Assembly: GCF_002117445.1 (NCBI RefSeq)
Contig: NZ_CP019937.1
Coordinates: 1,671,501 to 1,735,500 of the forward strand
Length of the DNA stretch: 64,000 nucleotides
Direction of reading: 5' to 3'
Source of the DNA: Ketogulonicigenium robustum
GTDB taxonomy: Bacteria > Pseudomonadota > Alphaproteobacteria > Rhodobacterales > Rhodobacteraceae
Both the position numbers and the translations under genes were made by a program. Below, piece after piece: positions 1 to 9,204 of the stretch. The first letter of the stretch is position 1; each line of letters opens with the position of its first letter. The notes under the pieces are model-generated. The model saw nothing but the letters and a program-made list of their open reading frames with translations. It made no database searches and was not told where the DNA came from.

Positions 1-1
1 C

Positions 2-1555
2 TATTCGGGCGGCCTTCCCGATGTATCGGGCTGGACGCTGCCCAGCGGGTGGTATGCCATCGTTCTGGGGCCCTACACCCGCAGCGATGCGACGGCCTAC
101 CTTGCCCAACTGCTGCGCGACCGCGCGGCCCCGAACGACAGCTACATCGTCGACGGCAGCCAGTTTCGCCAACAATTCTGGCCTATCGGCAGCGGCGCAG
201 ACCTCACGCCGCGCCCGCTACCGGCGGCTAGCGCTGTGGTGGCGCCGCCCCCTGCTGTGGAGCCTCCCGTAGAAACGGACCCTGCCGAGACGGTCGAGAC
301 CGCGTTGGCCAGTGAAAACCTGCTGGATCGCGCGGCCAAGCAGGCCATCCAGTCGGCTTTGGCCGACGCCGGTGTTTACAGCGGCGCAATCGACGGCCTG
401 TTCGGGCGCGGCACGCGCGATGCGATGACCGCGTGGCAAACCCAGCGCGGCAGCGCCCCGACAGGCGTTCTGACCAGCGCCGAGCGTGACGCGCTGATCA
501 CCGATTACAACGCGATTCTCGCCCCGCTTGGCCTGACGCTGACGCGCGATACCGCCGCGGGCATTGAAATCGAGATCCCCACCGCAGTCGTCGCAGCGCG
601 GGACGCAACGCCGCCCTTCGCGCTGTGGCAAGCGACCGACAGCCCCGCCGCAGTTCTGCTGATCTCGCAATCAGGCGACAGCGCGCGTCTTGCCAGCCTT
701 GCCGCTGAACTGGGAGCGTTGCCCGTCGTGCCTGCGGGCGCGCGGGTACAGCGCAGCGGCCCGTCGCTGCTGATCGAGGGGGCGGACGCCCAGCGGCGGA
801 TTCATCTGCAAGCCACCGCGCGCGACGGGGTGATCAAGGGATTCGCGCTGGTGTGGCCGACAGGTGATGACCGTGTGTTCGGCCGGCTGCTGGCGCGTAT
901 GCAGGCCAGCTACCGCGTTCTGCCCGGCACGCTTGATCACGGGGCGACCAGCAACAGCACCACCCCGCCTGTAGACACGACAATCGATACGCCGCGCGTG
1001 CTGCAGGCGGGGGTCTACGTCAACGCGCAGGGCGAAGTTGCCACCGCAGCCGCGCCGTTGGCCCAATGCACCCGCTTTGTGCTGGGCGGCGACCGGCCCG
1101 CAACCCTGCGCCGCGCGGCAGGCGGTGTCGCGATCGTTGCCCCGGCGACGCCCAGCGCGCCCGCCGCTGTCGCGCGATTTGCAGCCCCCGCAGCAGGTGA
1201 CACCGCCGCAGTCGTCGCGGGGTTTTCGGCGGGTACCGTCTTGGCGCAGGCCAGCACAACACCCGCGCGTGCGCAAATGCTGGCACAGACGGACACAACT
1301 GCGACGCAACTGCGGATATCCGCGCAAACCGGCAGCGGCGACATCGGCGGCCCCGTTCTGGACGGGGCCGGATCGGTCATCGGGCTGCTGGTGCCCACCA
1401 GCGACAACGCAAGCGGCGCTGCATCAGCGGTGTCGGCTACGACCGTCGCAGCCTTTGCCGGTGCGGCGCTGGATGCTGGCCCGCACCCCGCCATCGCCGC
1501 TGGCGCGGTGGCGCAAATTGCCCGCGCAATCACCGTGCAGGTGGCATGCTGGTAA
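2..1555 (+). CDS. SPOR-like / peptidoglycan-binding protein with degenerate trypsin-like C-terminus (5' truncated)
   Basis: The frame is open from the window edge, so the true start lies upstream; 517 residues are visible. The first ~50 residues (GWYAIVLGPY, then an aromatic/Asp pattern) resemble a SPOR-type murein-binding module. A PG_binding_1-like segment follows at about visible residues 105-160 (AIDGLFGRGTRDAMTAWQ). The C-terminal ~150 residues resemble the second beta-barrel of trypsin-like proteases, ending in a GDIGGP motif where active enzymes have GDSGGP: the nucleophile position is an Ile codon at 1343-1345. I infer an envelope-associated, probably non-proteolytic peptidoglycan-binding protein. 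It precedes mtgA by 28 bases, consistent with a cell-wall role. The domain calls are by eye. Confidence 0.75.
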   Translation, partial: YSGGLPDVSGWTLPSGWYAIVLGPYTRSDATAYLAQLLRDRAAPNDSYIVDGSQFRQQFWPIGSGADLTPRPLPAASAVVAPPPAVEPPVETDPAETVETALASENLLDRAAKQAIQSALADAGVYSGAIDGLFGRGTRDAMTAWQTQRGSAPTGVLTSAERDALITDYNAILAPLGLTLTRDTAAGIEIEIPTAVVAARDATPPFALWQATDSPAAVLLISQSGDSARLASLAAELGALPVVPAGARVQRSGPSLLIEGADAQRRIHLQATARDGVIKGFALVWPTGDDRVFGRLLARMQASYRVLPGTLDHGATSNSTTPPVDTTIDTPRVLQAGVYVNAQGEVATAAAPLAQCTRFVLGGDRPATLRRAAGGVAIVAPATPSAPAAVARFAAPAAGDTAAVVAGFSAGTVLAQASTTPARAQMLAQTDTTATQLRISAQTGSGDIGGPVLDGAGSVIGLLVPTSDNASGAASAVSATTVAAFAGAALDAGPHPAIAAGAVAQIARAITVQVACW

Positions 1556-1583
1556 GCGAGCCGCTTGACCGGCACGGTGGCAC

Positions 1584-2462
1584 ATGCCTAATGCGCCTAT
1601 GGTTGACGAGCCCGATGCCCCACCCCCGCATGACACCAACGACGCGCCCCGCCCTGCGCGGCGGCGCAGCCGCACGGCCGCCCCTGCCGAAGGCGGATCT
1701 GAAAAAGTCGCGCCCGTGAAAAAGGCCTCCGCAAAAAAGGCTAGCCCGCGCAAGTCCGGCGCGCGCAAGGCAAGCAAGGCCCCGCCGCGCGCGGGCACAT
1801 GGGCGCTGCGCGCAGCCAAGGCCATAGGCTTGGCGGCGGCGGGCCTTGTCGTCGTGTTTGTCGCACTGACCATGATCTTCGCAGTCGTTCGCCCGCCAAC
1901 CACGCCCTACATGCTGGCCGAATCCGTCCGTCAGGGCGGCGTTCGCCATACATGGGTGCCGATGGACCGGATCGCCCCCGCCATGGCGCTGTCGGCCGTC
2001 GCAGCCGAGGATGCGAATTTCTGCCGTCACTGGGGCCTCGATCTGGACGCGATCCGCACCGCCATCGATTCGCGTCTGGGCGGCGCATCGACGATCAGCC
2101 AGCAGGTGGTGAAGAACGTCTTTCTGTGGCACGGTCGCAACTGGGCGCGCAAATCGCTCGAGGCGGTCATGACCCCCGTGGTCGAGCTGTTCTGGTCCAA
2201 GCGGCGCATTTTGGAAGTCTATCTGAACGTCGCCGAATTCGACACCGGCGTCTTCGGGGTCGAGGCGGCAGCGCAGCACTACTTTGGCCGCTCGGCGGCG
2301 GATTTGACCAACCGTCAAGCCGCTTTGCTGGCAGCCATTTTGCCCAACCCCAAAGAACGCTCGCCCGTTGACCCCAGCGCCTTCGTCAACCGCCGCGCCA
2401 ACGCCATCGCCGACGGCGCTGCGACAATTCGCGGAACCGCACGGGCCAGTTGTTTCATGTAA
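1584..2462 (+). CDS. mtgA: Monofunctional peptidoglycan glycosyltransferase
   Basis: A GT51 enzyme that polymerises lipid II into glycan strands at the periplasmic face. The 292-residue protein has one N-terminal membrane segment (about 81-102) and the family motifs: the catalytic Glu within EDANFCRHWG (142-151) and GASTISQQ (167-174). No transpeptidase domain follows, so it is the monofunctional MtgA type. The ~80-residue cytoplasmic tail is rich in Lys, Ala and Pro (roughly 25-70) and is longer than in the usual ~240-residue family member; it may bind acidic partners or DNA, which is inference. The gene lies directly after a peptidoglycan-binding protein gene. Confidence 0.93.
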   Translation: MPNAPMVDEPDAPPPHDTNDAPRPARRRSRTAAPAEGGSEKVAPVKKASAKKASPRKSGARKASKAPPRAGTWALRAAKAIGLAAAGLVVVFVALTMIFAVVRPPTTPYMLAESVRQGGVRHTWVPMDRIAPAMALSAVAAEDANFCRHWGLDLDAIRTAIDSRLGGASTISQQVVKNVFLWHGRNWARKSLEAVMTPVVELFWSKRRILEVYLNVAEFDTGVFGVEAAAQHYFGRSAADLTNRQAALLAAILPNPKERSPVDPSAFVNRRANAIADGAATIRGTARASCFM

Positions 2463-2541
2463 AGCCGCCGCGCGCCTATTGATCGCGCGGCCCATTCGCT
2501 GCATTCAGTGCAGACCCGCCCACTGGAGTGCCCGATCCGCC

Positions 2542-3207
2542 ATGACACGCTTGTATCATTTCCCCCTTTCGCCGTTTTGCCGCAAAGTGCGCCTGTGCCT
2601 GGGCGAAAAGCGTATCGAGGTCGAGCTGGTCGAGGAGCGCTACTGGGAACAATCGCCCGAACTGCTGCGACGCAACCCCGCTGGCAAAGTGCCGGTGCTG
2701 AAGTTGGAAAACCGCTTTCTGACCGAAAGCACTGCGATCTGCGAATATATCGAAGACATCTTCCCCACCCCGCCCCTGATGCCCCGAGACCCCGAGGCCA
2801 AGTACGAAGTGCGCCGCCTAATCGGCTGGTTCGACGACAAGTTCTACCAAGAGGTCACGAACAAACTGCTGACGGAACGCATCTTCAAAAAGGTGCAAGG
2901 CGGCGGCTACCCCGATTCGACGCGCATCAAGGAAGGCGCGCGGGCGATCAAATATCACATCGATTACCTGCACTGGCTGCTGGAAAGCCGTCGCTGGCTG
3001 GCCGGGAATGAAATGACGCTGGCCGATTTCACCGCCGCCGCGCATCTGTCCTGCCTCGATTACATTTCCGACGTCGACTGGAACCGGTCGGATCTGGTGC
3101 GCGAATGGTATGCCAAGATCAAATCGCGCCCCGCGTTCCGCGGTTTGCTGGCCGACCAGATCCCCAGCTTCCTGCCCGCCCCGCACTATGCCGACCTCGA
3201 CTTCTGA
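2542..3207 (+). CDS. Glutathione S-transferase family protein
   Basis: A 221-residue cytosolic GST: an N-terminal thioredoxin fold (about 1-78) with SPFCRKVR at 10-17, the cis-proline in KVPVL (P51), and ES at 62-63 that normally binds the glutathione gamma-glutamyl group; an all-helical C-terminal domain follows. The start at 2542 was chosen because the protein then begins right at the first beta strand (MTRLYHF). Cys13 in the active-site loop suggests a Cys-type GST (reductase or lyase activity) rather than a Ser/Tyr type. The end overlaps the queG start by 20 bases, so the two are probably cotranscribed. The substrate is unknown. Confidence 0.88.
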   Translation: MTRLYHFPLSPFCRKVRLCLGEKRIEVELVEERYWEQSPELLRRNPAGKVPVLKLENRFLTESTAICEYIEDIFPTPPLMPRDPEAKYEVRRLIGWFDDKFYQEVTNKLLTERIFKKVQGGGYPDSTRIKEGARAIKYHIDYLHWLLESRRWLAGNEMTLADFTAAAHLSCLDYISDVDWNRSDLVREWYAKIKSRPAFRGLLADQIPSFLPAPHYADLDF

Positions 3208-4231
3208 AACCCTGAAACAGCGCCTGCATGCCGAGGCGCTGTCGGCGGGTTTCGTCGCCATGGGCATCTGCCGCCCCGATAGCGTCCGCAAAGATGGCGA
3301 GGGTCTGCGCGCCTTCGTCGCCGAAGGGCTGCACGGCGAGATGCAATGGCTGGAAGACCGAATCGACTGGCGCGCCGACCCTACTGCCCTGTGGCCGGAA
3401 GCCCGCTCGGTCATCATGCTGGCCGAAAGCTACGCCCCGACCTACAATCCGCTTTCGGCATTGGAAGACCCCACACGCGGCGCGATCAGCGTTTATGCAC
3501 AGGGCAAAGACTACCACGATCTGGTGAAAAAACGCCTGAAGCGCGTGGGCCGTTGGCTGATCGAACAAGCGCCGGGCAGCGAAATCAAAGTCTTCGTCGA
3601 CACGGCGCCGGTCATGGAACGCCCCCTTGCGCGCGAGGCTGGTTTGGGCTGGACCGGCAAACATGGCTGCATCCTGTCGCGCAACTTCGGCAACTGGGTG
3701 TTCCTCGGGTGCATCTTCACCACGTTGGAACTGGAGCCCGACGCCCCCGTGCGCCCCAGCTGCGGCAGCTGCACATCGTGCCTCGACATTTGCCCGACGC
3801 AGGCCTTCATCGGGCCGGGGCGGCTGGATCCGCGTAAATGCGTGTCATATCTGACGATCGAAAGCAGCCAGCCCGTGCCGCTGGAGCTGCGGTCGAAAAT
3901 GGGCAACCGCATCTATGGCTGCGACGATTGCCTTGCCATATGCCCGTGGAACAAATTCGCCGTCGCCGCCAGCGATGCGCGCTATCACGGCGATGTCGGC
4001 AACCCGCCCTTGGCCGAGCTGGCGCAGCTGGATGACACCAGCTTTCGCGCGCGTTTTTCCGGCAGCCCGATCAAGCGCATTGGCGTGAATAAATTCCTGC
4101 GCAACGTGATGTATGCCATCGGCAATTCAGCCCGCCCCGAATTGATCCCCTCAGCGCAGGCGCATGTGCTGGCGGATGACCCCGTTCTGCGCGACGCCGC
4201 GCAATGGGCGGTTGCACGCCTGCGCGGCTGA
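3188..4231 (+). CDS. queG: Epoxyqueuosine reductase QueG
   Basis: It catalyses the last step of queuosine synthesis, reducing epoxyqueuosine to queuosine in the tRNA wobble position, with cobalamin and two [4Fe-4S] clusters. The 347-residue protein carries VDTAPVMER, whose Asp138 is the likely proton donor, and two ferredoxin-like cysteine sets: C192, C195, C198, C202 and C218, C245, C248, C252. Start 3188 gives the normal N-terminus and overlaps the upstream GST gene by 20 bases. The C-terminal HEAT-like stretch seen in longer homologues is short here. Confidence 0.95.
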   Translation: MPTSTSETLKQRLHAEALSAGFVAMGICRPDSVRKDGEGLRAFVAEGLHGEMQWLEDRIDWRADPTALWPEARSVIMLAESYAPTYNPLSALEDPTRGAISVYAQGKDYHDLVKKRLKRVGRWLIEQAPGSEIKVFVDTAPVMERPLAREAGLGWTGKHGCILSRNFGNWVFLGCIFTTLELEPDAPVRPSCGSCTSCLDICPTQAFIGPGRLDPRKCVSYLTIESSQPVPLELRSKMGNRIYGCDDCLAICPWNKFAVAASDARYHGDVGNPPLAELAQLDDTSFRARFSGSPIKRIGVNKFLRNVMYAIGNSARPELIPSAQAHVLADDPVLRDAAQWAVARLRG

Positions 4232-4298
4232 CCTTGCACCTTTGGCCGATGCGCCTTATAGGTCGGCCCCTATTATTTTGGCCTTTGGGGGATGCGTG

Positions 4299-5393
4299 GT
4301 GATTGAAACACCCTTCTACCTGATCGACCGCACGAAACTTTCGCGCAACCTTCAGATCATCAACCGCCTGCGTGCTTTGTCAGGTGCGAAAACGCTGCTG
4401 GCGTTGAAATGCTTTGCCACATGGCCGGTCTTTGACCAGCTGTCGGCCGAGATGGACGGCACCACGTCGTCCTCGCTGTACGAGCTACGCTTGGGCCGCG
4501 AGAAGTTCGGCAAGGAAACCCATGCCTATTCCGTCGCATGGTCGGATAACGAGATCAACGAGGCAGTCAGCTACGCCGACAAGATCATCTTCAACTCGAT
4601 CGGCCAACTGACGCGGTTCGAGGCTGCCTCGGCCGGGATCGCGCGCGGCCTACGCCTGAACCCGCGTTTTTCGACCAGCGGTTTCGATCTGGCCGACCCC
4701 GCGCGCCCGTTCTCGCGCCTTGGCGAATGGGATGTGGACAAGATCCGCGCCGTCCTTCCGCTGATCTCGGGCGTGATGATCCATTACAACTGCGAAAACG
4801 GCGATTACGACCTGTTCGACAGCCAGTTGACGCGCATCGAGGCCGAGTTTGGCGACATCCTGCGCCAGTTGGATTGGGTCAGCCTTGGCGGCGGCATCCA
4901 CTTCACCGGCGAGGGCTACCCGCTGGAAAAACTTGCCGCGCGCCTCAAGGCCTTTGCGCAGAACATGGGCGTGCAGGTCTATCTGGAGCCGGGCGAGGCG
5001 ACCATCACCAACACCACCTCGCTAGAGGTGACGGTGCTGGACATCCTGAACAACGGCAAAGATCTGGCCATCGTCGACAGCTCGGTCGAGGCGCATATGC
5101 TGGATCTGTTGATCTACCGCACCACTGCCAAGATGGAGACATCGGGCCAATACGCCTATCAAATCGCCGGAAAATCCTGCCTCGCGGGTGATATTTTCGG
5201 TGACTTCACCTTCCCGCAGCCGCTGCAGGTGGGCGATCGCATTTCGATTGCCGATGCCGCCGGTTACACAATGGTCAAGAAAAACTGGTTCAACGGCGTG
5301 AAGATGCCGTCCATCGTCATCCGCGAACTGGATGGCAGCTTGACTGTTGCACGTGAATTCGGCTTTGCCGACTATGCCTCCAGCCTCGGCTGA
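4299..5393 (+). CDS. nspC: Carboxynorspermidine/carboxyspermidine decarboxylase
   Basis: A PLP-dependent alanine-racemase-fold decarboxylase that converts carboxy(nor)spermidine to (nor)spermidine. The 364-residue protein starts IETPFYLID, has the PLP lysine in LLALKCFA (K37), and has a C-terminal GKSCLAGD motif with the conserved Cys at about 294. I chose GTG at 4299 (4296 is also GTG) because GGGG at 4287-4290 lies at a workable distance and the length matches the family. It forms a two-gene unit with the dehydrogenase 40 bases downstream. In alphaproteobacteria this pair usually makes spermidine without S-adenosylmethionine decarboxylase (family knowledge); the product is not deducible from sequence. 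Confidence 0.92.
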   Translation: MIETPFYLIDRTKLSRNLQIINRLRALSGAKTLLALKCFATWPVFDQLSAEMDGTTSSSLYELRLGREKFGKETHAYSVAWSDNEINEAVSYADKIIFNSIGQLTRFEAASAGIARGLRLNPRFSTSGFDLADPARPFSRLGEWDVDKIRAVLPLISGVMIHYNCENGDYDLFDSQLTRIEAEFGDILRQLDWVSLGGGIHFTGEGYPLEKLAARLKAFAQNMGVQVYLEPGEATITNTTSLEVTVLDILNNGKDLAIVDSSVEAHMLDLLIYRTTAKMETSGQYAYQIAGKSCLAGDIFGDFTFPQPLQVGDRISIADAAGYTMVKKNWFNGVKMPSIVIRELDGSLTVAREFGFADYASSLG

Positions 5394-5433
5394 GTGGGGC
5401 CCTTCCCTCTGTCCTTAAAGGAGACGGTTCGAA

Positions 5434-6672
5434 GTGAAAAAGAACGTCCTAATTATCGGCGCCGGTGGCGTCGCCCAAGTTGTCGCGCATAAATGCGCGC
5501 AAAATAACGATCGTCTTGGCGATCTGCACATCGCCTCGCGCACCAAGGCCAAATGCGATGCGATCATTCAAAGCGTGACCGACAAGGGCGCGATGAAGGT
5601 GGCGGGCAGCTTTACCGCGCACAGCATCGACGCGATGGACACGGCTGCCGTCGCCGCGCTGATCCGCGACACCGGCGCGCAAATCGTGATTAACGTCGGC
5701 TCGGCCTTCGTGAACATGTATGTGCTAGAGGCCTGCATCCAGACCGGCGCCGCCTATCTGGACACCGCCATCCACGAAGACCCCGCCAAAATCTGCGAGA
5801 TCCCGCCGTGGTATGGCAATTACGAATGGAAGCGCCGCGCGGATTGCGCCGCTGCGGGCGTCACCGCGATTCTGGGCGTCGGGTTTGATCCGGGCGTGGT
5901 GAACGCCTATGCCCGTCTGGCCGCCGACGACTATCTGGATACGATCTACAGCATCGACATCGTCGACATCAACGCAGGCAGCCACGGCCGTTGGTTCTCG
6001 ACCAACTTCGACCCCGAAATCAACTTCCGCGAATTCACCGGCACGGTCTATTCGTGGCAGAACGGCGCGTGGCAGACGAACAAGATGTTCGAGGTCGGCA
6101 AAGAATGGGACATGCCCGTCGTCGGCACCCAAAAAGCCTATCTGACCGGCCATGACGAGGTTCACTCGTTGTCGGCCCGCTACCCCGATGCGGATGTGCG
6201 TTTCTGGATGGGCTTTGGCGATCACTACATCAACGTGTTCACCGTGCTGAACAACCTTGGCCTGCTGTCGGAAAGGCCGGTGAAAACCGCCGAAGGGCTG
6301 GAAGTCGTGCCGCTGAAAGTGGTCAAGGCAGTGCTGCCTGACCCGTCCAGTTTGGCCCCCGACTATACCGGCAAGACCTGCATCGGTGACTTCGTGCGCG
6401 GCACCAAAGACGGCGCCCCCGCCGAGGTGTTCATCTACAATATCGCCGACCACGAGGAAGCCTATGCCGAGACCGGCGCACAGGGCATTTCCTACACCGC
6501 AGGCGTGCCCCCCGTGGCTGCTGCCCTGCTGGTGGCCGATGGCACGTGGGACGTGAAAACGATGGCCAACGTCGAGGAACTGGACCCCAAGCCGTTCCTG
6601 AACCTGTTGAACCAGATGGGCCTGCCCAACCGCATCAAGGATGCAAAAGGCGACCGCGCCCTCAGCTTCTGA
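5434..6672 (+). CDS. Carboxynorspermidine/carboxyspermidine dehydrogenase (saccharopine dehydrogenase family)
   Basis: A 412-residue NADPH-dependent enzyme that reductively condenses aspartate semialdehyde with a diamine (putrescine or diaminopropane) to the carboxylated polyamine, which the preceding gene's product decarboxylates. The N-terminus has the Rossmann motif GAGGVAQVV (9-17). The body is colinear with the saccharopine-dehydrogenase-like CASDH/CANSDH proteins, not with lysine-pathway enzymes, and the linkage to nspC supports that. An AAGGAGA ribosome-binding site sits just upstream of the ATG, and a strong terminator closes the unit. Confidence 0.92.
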   Translation: MKKNVLIIGAGGVAQVVAHKCAQNNDRLGDLHIASRTKAKCDAIIQSVTDKGAMKVAGSFTAHSIDAMDTAAVAALIRDTGAQIVINVGSAFVNMYVLEACIQTGAAYLDTAIHEDPAKICEIPPWYGNYEWKRRADCAAAGVTAILGVGFDPGVVNAYARLAADDYLDTIYSIDIVDINAGSHGRWFSTNFDPEINFREFTGTVYSWQNGAWQTNKMFEVGKEWDMPVVGTQKAYLTGHDEVHSLSARYPDADVRFWMGFGDHYINVFTVLNNLGLLSERPVKTAEGLEVVPLKVVKAVLPDPSSLAPDYTGKTCIGDFVRGTKDGAPAEVFIYNIADHEEAYAETGAQGISYTAGVPPVAAALLVADGTWDVKTMANVEELDPKPFLNLLNQMGLPNRIKDAKGDRALSF

Positions 6673-6679
6673 TACCAAA

Positions 6680-6705
6680 AGGCCCCCGCTTCGGGGGCCT
6701 TTTTT
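6680..6705. terminator. Rho-independent terminator between convergent genes
   Basis: The stem AGGCCCCCG / CGGGGGCCT has a short CTT-type loop and a run of Ts. It lies 8 bases after the carboxyspermidine dehydrogenase stop and ends 10 bases before the stop of the minus-strand methyltransferase gene. An A-run on the left side makes it usable in both directions. Confidence 0.9.
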
Positions 6706-6715
6706 ACATCCGCGT

Positions 6716-7816
6716 TTACAGCGGGTCGGTGCGGAAAAGCTGCACCTTCAGCCCGCCGTTAGCCACCACCGTCCCCGAAGGCAAGAACGGCAGCCCCGTC
6801 GCTTTGGCCAATCCGCTGTCCGACGTGATGATGCCAACCTGCCAGCCTTTGAAACGCTCGCTCAGCACCTTGCCCATCGCGCCGTACAGGCCGAACAGCG
6901 TCTTCTTCTCGCCAATGCGCGCGCCATAGGGCGGGTTGATGATGACCAAACCGGCAGGCCCCTCGGGCGGGGTGATGTCGGAAATGGATTTGGTCTCGAA
7001 TGTCGTCACTTCGCCCACACCCGCGCGGGCCGCATTATCGCGGCTCATGCGGATGGCCCCAGCATCGCGATCGCTGCCATAGAAGCGCAAATCGGTGCGC
7101 CGCCCGCCCGCCTTCAGCCCCGCCAGCGCGGCGCGATCAAATTCGGCCAGTTGTTCAAAGGCAAAGCTGCGCGCGCGGCCAGCGGGCAGATCCATCGCCA
7201 CCTCGGCCGCCTCGATCACCAGCGTCCCCGACCCGCACATGGGGTCCAGCACCGGCATCTGCCCGTGGTAGCCGCATTGGCGCAGGAACAGCGCGGCCAG
7301 CGTCTCGCGCATGGGGGCCTTGTTCACGGCCTGCTTGTGGCCACGCTTGTGCAGCGACTCACCCGTCGTATCGACGGAAATCGTCACCAGATCATCCTCG
7401 ATCCGCACTTTGATGGTGATGGGCGCGTCTTGCGCAATGGGCGCGCCCAGCGTTTCGCGGATGGCGGTTTCCACGCGCTGCGCAGCGGCACCCGCGTGGT
7501 AAATCTTGGACTTTACGGTCACCGCCTCGACCTTGACGGGAACATCCGCGCGCAGCAGCTGGTCCCACGCGATTTTGCGGGCGCGCTTATCCAACTGCGC
7601 CAAGTGCATCGCACGAAACGACGCGATCCGCGCCAGCACACGCACGGCGCCGCGCAGCTTAACATTGGCCCGCCAAACTGCGGGCCAGCCGCCTTCCACC
7701 GTCACGCCGCCCGGAATGGTGCCCGTCACGTTCAGGCCCAGCGCGCGGGCCTCGTCGGCCAGCACGTCCTCAAGCCCGGGGGCAGTCACCAAGAATATTT
7801 CATCAATCGCAATCAT
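6716..7816 (-). CDS. THUMP-domain class I RNA methyltransferase (RlmL/RlmK N-terminal-like)
   Basis: A 366-residue SAM-dependent methyltransferase related to the N-terminal (RlmL) half of RlmKL, which methylates guanine N2 in 23S rRNA (G2445 in E. coli). The first ~160 residues form a THUMP-type RNA-binding region. The catalytic half has a DPMCGSGT SAM-binding motif and the NPPYG motif near residue 295 typical of N-methylation of bases. The product lacks the second (RlmK) domain, as is common in alphaproteobacteria. It starts inside the stop of the RidA gene (ATGA overlap), so translation is coupled. The exact target nucleotide is inferred from the family. Confidence 0.88.
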   Translation of the reverse strand: MIAIDEIFLVTAPGLEDVLADEARALGLNVTGTIPGGVTVEGGWPAVWRANVKLRGAVRVLARIASFRAMHLAQLDKRARKIAWDQLLRADVPVKVEAVTVKSKIYHAGAAAQRVETAIRETLGAPIAQDAPITIKVRIEDDLVTISVDTTGESLHKRGHKQAVNKAPMRETLAALFLRQCGYHGQMPVLDPMCGSGTLVIEAAEVAMDLPAGRARSFAFEQLAEFDRAALAGLKAGGRRTDLRFYGSDRDAGAIRMSRDNAARAGVGEVTTFETKSISDITPPEGPAGLVIINPPYGARIGEKKTLFGLYGAMGKVLSERFKGWQVGIITSDSGLAKATGLPFLPSGTVVANGGLKVQLFRTDPL

Positions 7817-8202
7817 GACAGCGCCGCCGTCACTTCGACTTCAACCAGAAACTCGGGGCGCGTGAACCCCGTGACGATCAGCAAGGTCGAGGCAGGTTTC
7901 ACGGGCGCATCGGCCAGCCACTCGTCACGCGCTTGCATGTAGGCAGCAAAATCCTCGCGCCGGGTGACGAAGCCCGCCACGCGGATCGCATGCTGCGGGC
8001 CAAGGCCCGCCTCGGCCAAGATCGCGCCGCAGTTGGCAAAACAGATCCGCGCCTGTTCCAGCACGTCGGGCGGCGCGACATCGTCGGGGCCAACCCCCAG
8101 CTGGCCGGATGTGACGACCAGTTTTTGCGGCGCATCCACCGCCACACCCGATGAATAGTGACCAAAGGGCGGCCGGATCGTCTTGGGTTCTAGCGGTTTC
8201 AT
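7813..8202 (-). CDS. RidA family (YjgF/YER057c/UK114) protein
   Basis: A 129-residue member of the Rid family, whose archetype hydrolyses reactive 2-aminoacrylate/enamine intermediates from PLP enzymes. Visible features are SSGVAVD, VTSGQLGV and the C-terminal FLVEVEVTAALS strand. The catalytic Arg of true RidA (near position 105, followed by P-x-x-x-VE) is not obvious: here the segment reads GFTRPEFLVEVEV, with an Arg before Pro, so a RidA-like function is possible but a Rid subgroup is more likely. ATG at 8202 is chosen over the in-frame TTG 12 bases upstream because GGAGA then lies at correct spacing. It is the first gene of a two-gene operon with the RNA methyltransferase. Confidence 0.85.
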   Translation of the reverse strand: MKPLEPKTIRPPFGHYSSGVAVDAPQKLVVTSGQLGVGPDDVAPPDVLEQARICFANCGAILAEAGLGPQHAIRVAGFVTRREDFAAYMQARDEWLADAPVKPASTLLIVTGFTRPEFLVEVEVTAALS

Positions 8203-8418
8203 GGCATTCTCCAATTGAACGGGTGTCTGTGATGCGCCGCGCGCCAGAAATCAAGGCCCGTTGCGACACCGATGACAAATCAATCGCAGCGCGGGCGATC
8301 TGCACAAATTTTAACACCAGATCAGATGACTCGGTAGCAAGGCACCAGCAGACCTTGCGGCAGGCGTCATTCGCGTTCAATCAACATATAACCGACCTAA
8401 CGCTCGATAATCGATCAA
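8203..8418. other. Divergent intergenic region
   Basis: These 216 bases separate the minus-strand RidA operon from the large plus-strand operon and should hold both promoters. I see no confident -35/-10 pair. A perfect small palindrome (TCGAT-A-ATCGA, 8404-8414) sits immediately before the creatininase-family ATG, where a ribosome-binding site is otherwise not visible. It could be an operator for the IclR protein encoded in the operon; this is a guess from position. Confidence 0.35.
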
Positions 8419-9204
8419 ATGCCCTATAGATACTGGTCCGACCTGCGCGCACCCGACTTCACACCCGCTTTGGCAGGGGCCGTCGCGCTGCTGCCCGTGG
8501 GCGCGACAGAACAACACGGGCCCCACTTGCCGCTGAATACCGACACGCTGCTGGCCACCGAAATGGCGGAACTATCCGCCGCCGCCGCGAACAGCGCTGA
8601 CGTGTTGATCCTGCCGACGATTGCCGTCGCCAAATCTGACGAACACATCCACTTCCCCGGCACGCTGACGCTGGATGGCCCGACGCTGCTGAGCGTGCTG
8701 GAGCAAATCGGCGCAAGCGTTGCCCGCGCGGGCATCAAGCGGCTGGTGTGCATCAACGCCCATGGCGGCAACGTGCCCGCGCTGCAGATGCTGGTGCGTA
8801 GCCTGCGCATTCAACACGACATACTGGCCGTCACTGCCGGTTGGATTGGAATGGGTTTTCCCGAAGGCACCGTATCACCGCGCGAGCAGGCCGAGGGGAT
8901 CCACGGCGGTCTGGTCGAAACGGCAGCGATGCTGCATTTCCGCCCCGATCTGGTCGATATGACACAGGCGCAGCACTTCGTGCCCGCTTCGGCAGCGGTC
9001 GCGCAAAGCAATAGCGTGCTGCGCATGATGGGCAGCGTGACAACCGGATGGTGTGCCGAGGACCTGCACCCCGCAGGCGCTGCGGGCGATGCCGCCAGCG
9101 CGACGGCGGCCCTTGGGGCGCAGTTGGTGGCACATTCCGCCGCGCGTTTCGGAACACTTCTGGACGAAGTGGCCGCGCACCCGCTGCCCGGGAGTGCGGC
9201 ATGA
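8419..9204 (+). CDS. Creatininase-family amidohydrolase (not a canonical creatininase)
   Basis: A 261-residue metal-dependent hydrolase. Family metal ligands are present: E31, H33 (TEQHGPH), D42, H115 (NAHGGN) and E167 in HGGLVETA. True creatinine amidohydrolase has HYEN at the H115 position, where the Glu is also a metal ligand. Here it is HGGN, as in the formamide/lactam hydrolases of the family (ArfB-like, MftE-like). I therefore expect hydrolysis of a cyclic or N-formyl amide other than creatinine. No Shine-Dalgarno is visible upstream of the ATG. It is the first gene of the 10-kb operon and overlaps the next gene by ATGA. Confidence 0.88.
   Translation: MPYRYWSDLRAPDFTPALAGAVALLPVGATEQHGPHLPLNTDTLLATEMAELSAAAANSADVLILPTIAVAKSDEHIHFPGTLTLDGPTLLSVLEQIGASVARAGIKRLVCINAHGGNVPALQMLVRSLRIQHDILAVTAGWIGMGFPEGTVSPREQAEGIHGGLVETAAMLHFRPDLVDMTQAQHFVPASAAVAQSNSVLRMMGSVTTGWCAEDLHPAGAAGDAASATAALGAQLVAHSAARFGTLLDEVAAHPLPGSAA

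Noticed and set aside
8203-8418. A specific sigma-70 promoter for the heterocycle operon (for example TTGCGG near 8355 with a CATATA downstream).
   Set aside because: The spacing is about 24 bases, too long for a standard promoter, and no better pair is visible.
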